In this document: positions 38,470 to 40,607 of the stretch, one piece after another
How the letters are laid out: each line of letters opens with the position of its first letter
How positions within the stretch are numbered: position 1 is the first letter of the stretch
Position numbers and translations under genes: made by a program
The notes under the pieces: model-generated
The model's input: only the letters and a program-made list of their open reading frames with translations
Told to the model about the DNA's origin: nothing
The model's database searches: none
Source: Hirudo medicinalis
Lineage: Eukaryota; Annelida; Clitellata; Hirudinida; Hirudinidae
Assembly (NCBI GenBank): GCA_011800805.1
Contig: MPNW01000313.1
Location: forward strand, 14,853 to 55,459
Direction of reading: 5' to 3'
DNA length: 40,607 nt

Positions 38470-39770
38470 TCTATATTTGTAGCTTTTAATAACCGACTGA
38501 TCAGTTTCGGCCTCTAAGGCCATCGTCAGGGTAGTATGAAAATGCGAAAATTTAAAGTGACAGTTACACGAATATTTAAAAGTGAAATTAAAAATTTATT
38601 TACAAATGTCAAATGTTTTATTAAAGAAATAAAACTAAAATATCATAACATAAAAGATAAAATGTTGATGAGCAATTCTAAAATGAACAAAGGTAACAGT
38701 TGCAGTTACAATCTTTCACCGTTTTTTTCTGACGGTGTCATTCAGGTGAGCAAACGAAGTAACGCCTTGAGTGGCATCAAAATTAACTCCAGGAACAAAT
38801 CCATCAACTATGACATCTGAGACTCCTCCAGTTTTCCAACTACTTCACAAGTTTTGTTTGTCAATGCACTGTCTTTGTTGGAGGTGCCTTTAATATCACC
38901 ATTACGAAAAGCTTTGACAGAAGCATTATTCTTTAGAGACTGTACAGCCACTGAATCAGGAATTTCAGGATGACCATCAACAGTTGTGGATATAAATTTA
39001 CTGGTGCCAATATTCATATTGACTTTGATGGGAAAGCTAGCACAATTAAACAAGGATAAGGTGCCATCGGTGAAATCTTTCTGCATATTAATGCGAGGCT
39101 TTTCTCGAGAGATGAAAAAGGCTTCATACAGTTTAAGCCTTGAAGGACAACGTTCAGTGCGCAATAATTTCGTTGTTATCATCAAGAAGTCCTCTATTAA
39201 TATAAGTCTGATGAGTCCTCAAATGTTCTTAATACTGCCACCTTGGACATGAATCGTCAACCTTCTTGCCAGCGTTGTTCTTGTGTGTTCAAGGTAGCAG
39301 TGGGGTGTAACATGATTGTATGGGCACGTAAATTTATAAACAACATTGCTTTGCTTAACCTTGTTGGTCACAATTGGCTGGACTATTTTTCATGATAAGG
39401 TTATGAGTAGTCGGTTTGTTGTAATATAAAATTTCAAATTAGAATTTCTTTCTATAGGCTTCACTTTATCACGAATTATTTTCCTAATGATATTTTCTTC
39501 TACTTTATAATTTGCATGCATCTGACTTTTATAAAACAACTTGATATCATGAGAAGAATCTTTCTTTTGAGAACCATCTTTTTGAGAAAATCTAAAGTTC
39601 AAATATTTATTGAGGCTAGAGTCAAACATAGTATTAATCATTAATAGTTGTCGAGTTCTTTGAATTTCTAGGTGAAAGTCATCCCAGTTGCTTGAAATTG
39701 TATGTGCTCTGGACAGGTAATTATTGATAACACTGCGTTTATATCTATCAGGACACTCGCTATTAGATGA
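38470..39770 (-). mobile_element. Penelope-like retroelement, 5'-truncated, with GIY-YIG domain
   Basis: On the minus strand the sequence enters in the reverse-transcriptase tail (SECPDRYKRSVINNYLSRAH), continues through YKVEENIIRKIIRDKVKPIE, and reaches a GIY-YIG endonuclease part: NVVYKFTCPYNHV, YLEHTRTTLARRL, and RLKLYEAFFISREKPRINMQ. The usual YIG triplet is YLE here, and there are frameshifts near 39190-39240, so the endonuclease is not intact. The likely 3' end, about 38480-38530, carries CTGACGATGGCCTTAGAGGC followed by GAAACTGATCAGTCGG, a tail commonly seen in such elements. It abuts the LINE fragment at about 39770. Confidence 0.85.
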
Positions 39771-39771
39771 C

Positions 39772-40184
39772 GCTTGAAGAACTCGAGTGTTGGTTGAGAG
39801 CGAATGTTAGGGGCAGGTAGTTCCAGATGGCAGGCGAGGCATAGGAGAATCCTCGATTGACGATGGATGATCTATGGACTGGTCGATGTAGATGAATTGT
39901 GGAGGATGAACGAAGGTGGTCAGGGATTTGGTTGTGGTGAATGAGGTGGTTGAGATAGGGTTGGTTGGACTAGAGTGCGATAGGTAATTGAGGAGATTTT
40001 AAAGATGATGCGAAAGTGTATAGGTAACCAGTGCAGTTGCATCAGGAATTCAGAGCTGGTAAGGCTGGGATCGAGGAGGACGAGTTTGGCTAGGTTATTT
40101 TGGGTGCGTTGAAGGGAATGGATAAGAAATGCAGAAATGCCACAGAGAAGAGAGTGGCAGTAGTCCAGACGAGAGAGGACTAGC
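39772..40184 (-). pseudogene. LINE reverse transcriptase C-terminal fragment, second family
   Basis: The minus strand reads LVLSRLDYCHSLLCGISAFL, HSLQRTQNNLAKLVLL, LMQLHWLPIHFRIIFKISSI and, after a frame change, a NRGFSYASPAIWNYLPL-like end. This is the standard order of the last part of CR1/L2-like reverse transcriptases. It differs clearly from the fragments at 1105 and 15400. It is broken by a frameshift and cut on one side by the hAT terminus at 40185 and on the other by the Penelope-like element. Confidence 0.85.
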
Positions 40185-40500
40185 TCAGGGACGTCATTTC
40201 AACTTTTTCCATGGGGGCAAACCCTCTCTCAACTCTTCCCGTTAAGATGACCCTTTTTTTGCTTCTCATTACCGACTCCGTTACGCATATTAAAATCATT
40301 AATTAAAATCATAAATTAATTGATTAAAAAAATACTTGTTTGTGAAAACAAGTATTTTAATCGTTTTATTAACAATATTTACATCTTCACATGAATAGAT
40401 TTTTGATAAAATAAAGGATAACGATTTAGTTTTAAGCGACCAAAATCATTAATAACTGATCAGTCGCTGATCACCGCATCTGTTTCTGAAAATATGTCCT
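40185..40500. mobile_element. hAT-type terminus and AT-rich interior
   Basis: CAGGGACGTCATTTCA at 40185 interrupts the LINE frame exactly after LVLSRLDY-coding sequence, so it is probably the end of an inserted DNA element. Inside, 40331-40357 forms a hairpin (AAATACTTGTTT, loop GTG, AAAACAAGTATTT). The other end is not identified; it may lie past the window. Confidence 0.45.
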
Positions 40501-40607
40501 CAGGGCCGGATTAAGGGGGGGGGGGGGGGGGGGGCCCCCCCACAAAAAAAGCTTTCGAAAAAAAGGGCAAAAAAAACAAAAACAAAAGGAGAAAGGGGTA
40601 GTTTTCC
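40501..40607. mobile_element. Left end of another hAT-type element, cut by the window end
   Basis: CAGGGCCGGATTAAG at 40501 resembles the ends of the MITE at 5873-6009 (CAGTGCCGGATTTAG). It is followed by a long G run, a C run and A-rich sequence. The homopolymers make the base calls here unreliable. Confidence 0.55.

Overview
This window is nuclear DNA from an invertebrate animal. It is AT-rich (roughly two thirds A+T by eye). Genes are split by GT-AG introns, mostly 50-900 nt, and the spaces between them are packed with decayed hAT, Tc1/mariner, LINE-like and Penelope-like elements. The gene content (Distal-less homeobox, myostatin/GDF11-type TGF-beta, GFAT, PSMG1, Rabin8, 6-phosphogluconolactonase) is metazoan. 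One ancestral-type copy of each, compact introns and the transposon mix suggest an invertebrate deuterostome, perhaps a tunicate. That placement is inference; I saw nothing that fixes the species.

Layout. 1-1448: end of a broken hAT element lying against a LINE reverse-transcriptase fragment. 2142-3871 (-): 6-phosphogluconolactonase. 4060-6009: hAT remnants and a 137-bp MITE. 6571-6897 (+): an unrecognised neuropeptide-type prohormone with five GFGD units between Lys-Arg sites. 7043-12425 (-): a GDF8/GDF11-like ligand gene, whose 4.2-kb first intron holds several repeats. 13381-15143: a second hAT copy with an 8-bp target duplication, carrying a Tc1/mariner fragment and an assembly gap. 15400-15850 (+): LINE fragment. 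16899-22766 (-): GFAT in 19 coding exons. 23720-24994 (-): PSMG1. 27470-30671 (+): Rabin8/RAB3IP family. 31.0-34.8 kb: no convincing gene. 34820-36039 (-): Distal-less. 37117-37177 (+): a lone signal-peptide exon. 38470-40607: Penelope-like element, LINE fragment and hAT ends.

The genes do not form one pathway. GFAT feeds the hexosamine pathway and PGLS the oxidative pentose phosphate pathway. PSMG1 assembles proteasomes and Rabin8 activates Rab8. Distal-less and GDF8/11 are developmental regulators. For the six spliced genes I rebuilt exon chains by hand from splice sites, phase and homology. Five chains stay in frame from start to stop: PGLS 249 aa, PSMG1 245 aa, GFAT 690 aa, Dlx 327 aa, GDF8/11 367 or 369 aa. 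Rabin8 has one exon carrying a one-base excess.

The most novel item is the GFGD prohormone. The five repeats have the same amino acids but different synonymous codons, as expected if the peptide itself is under selection.
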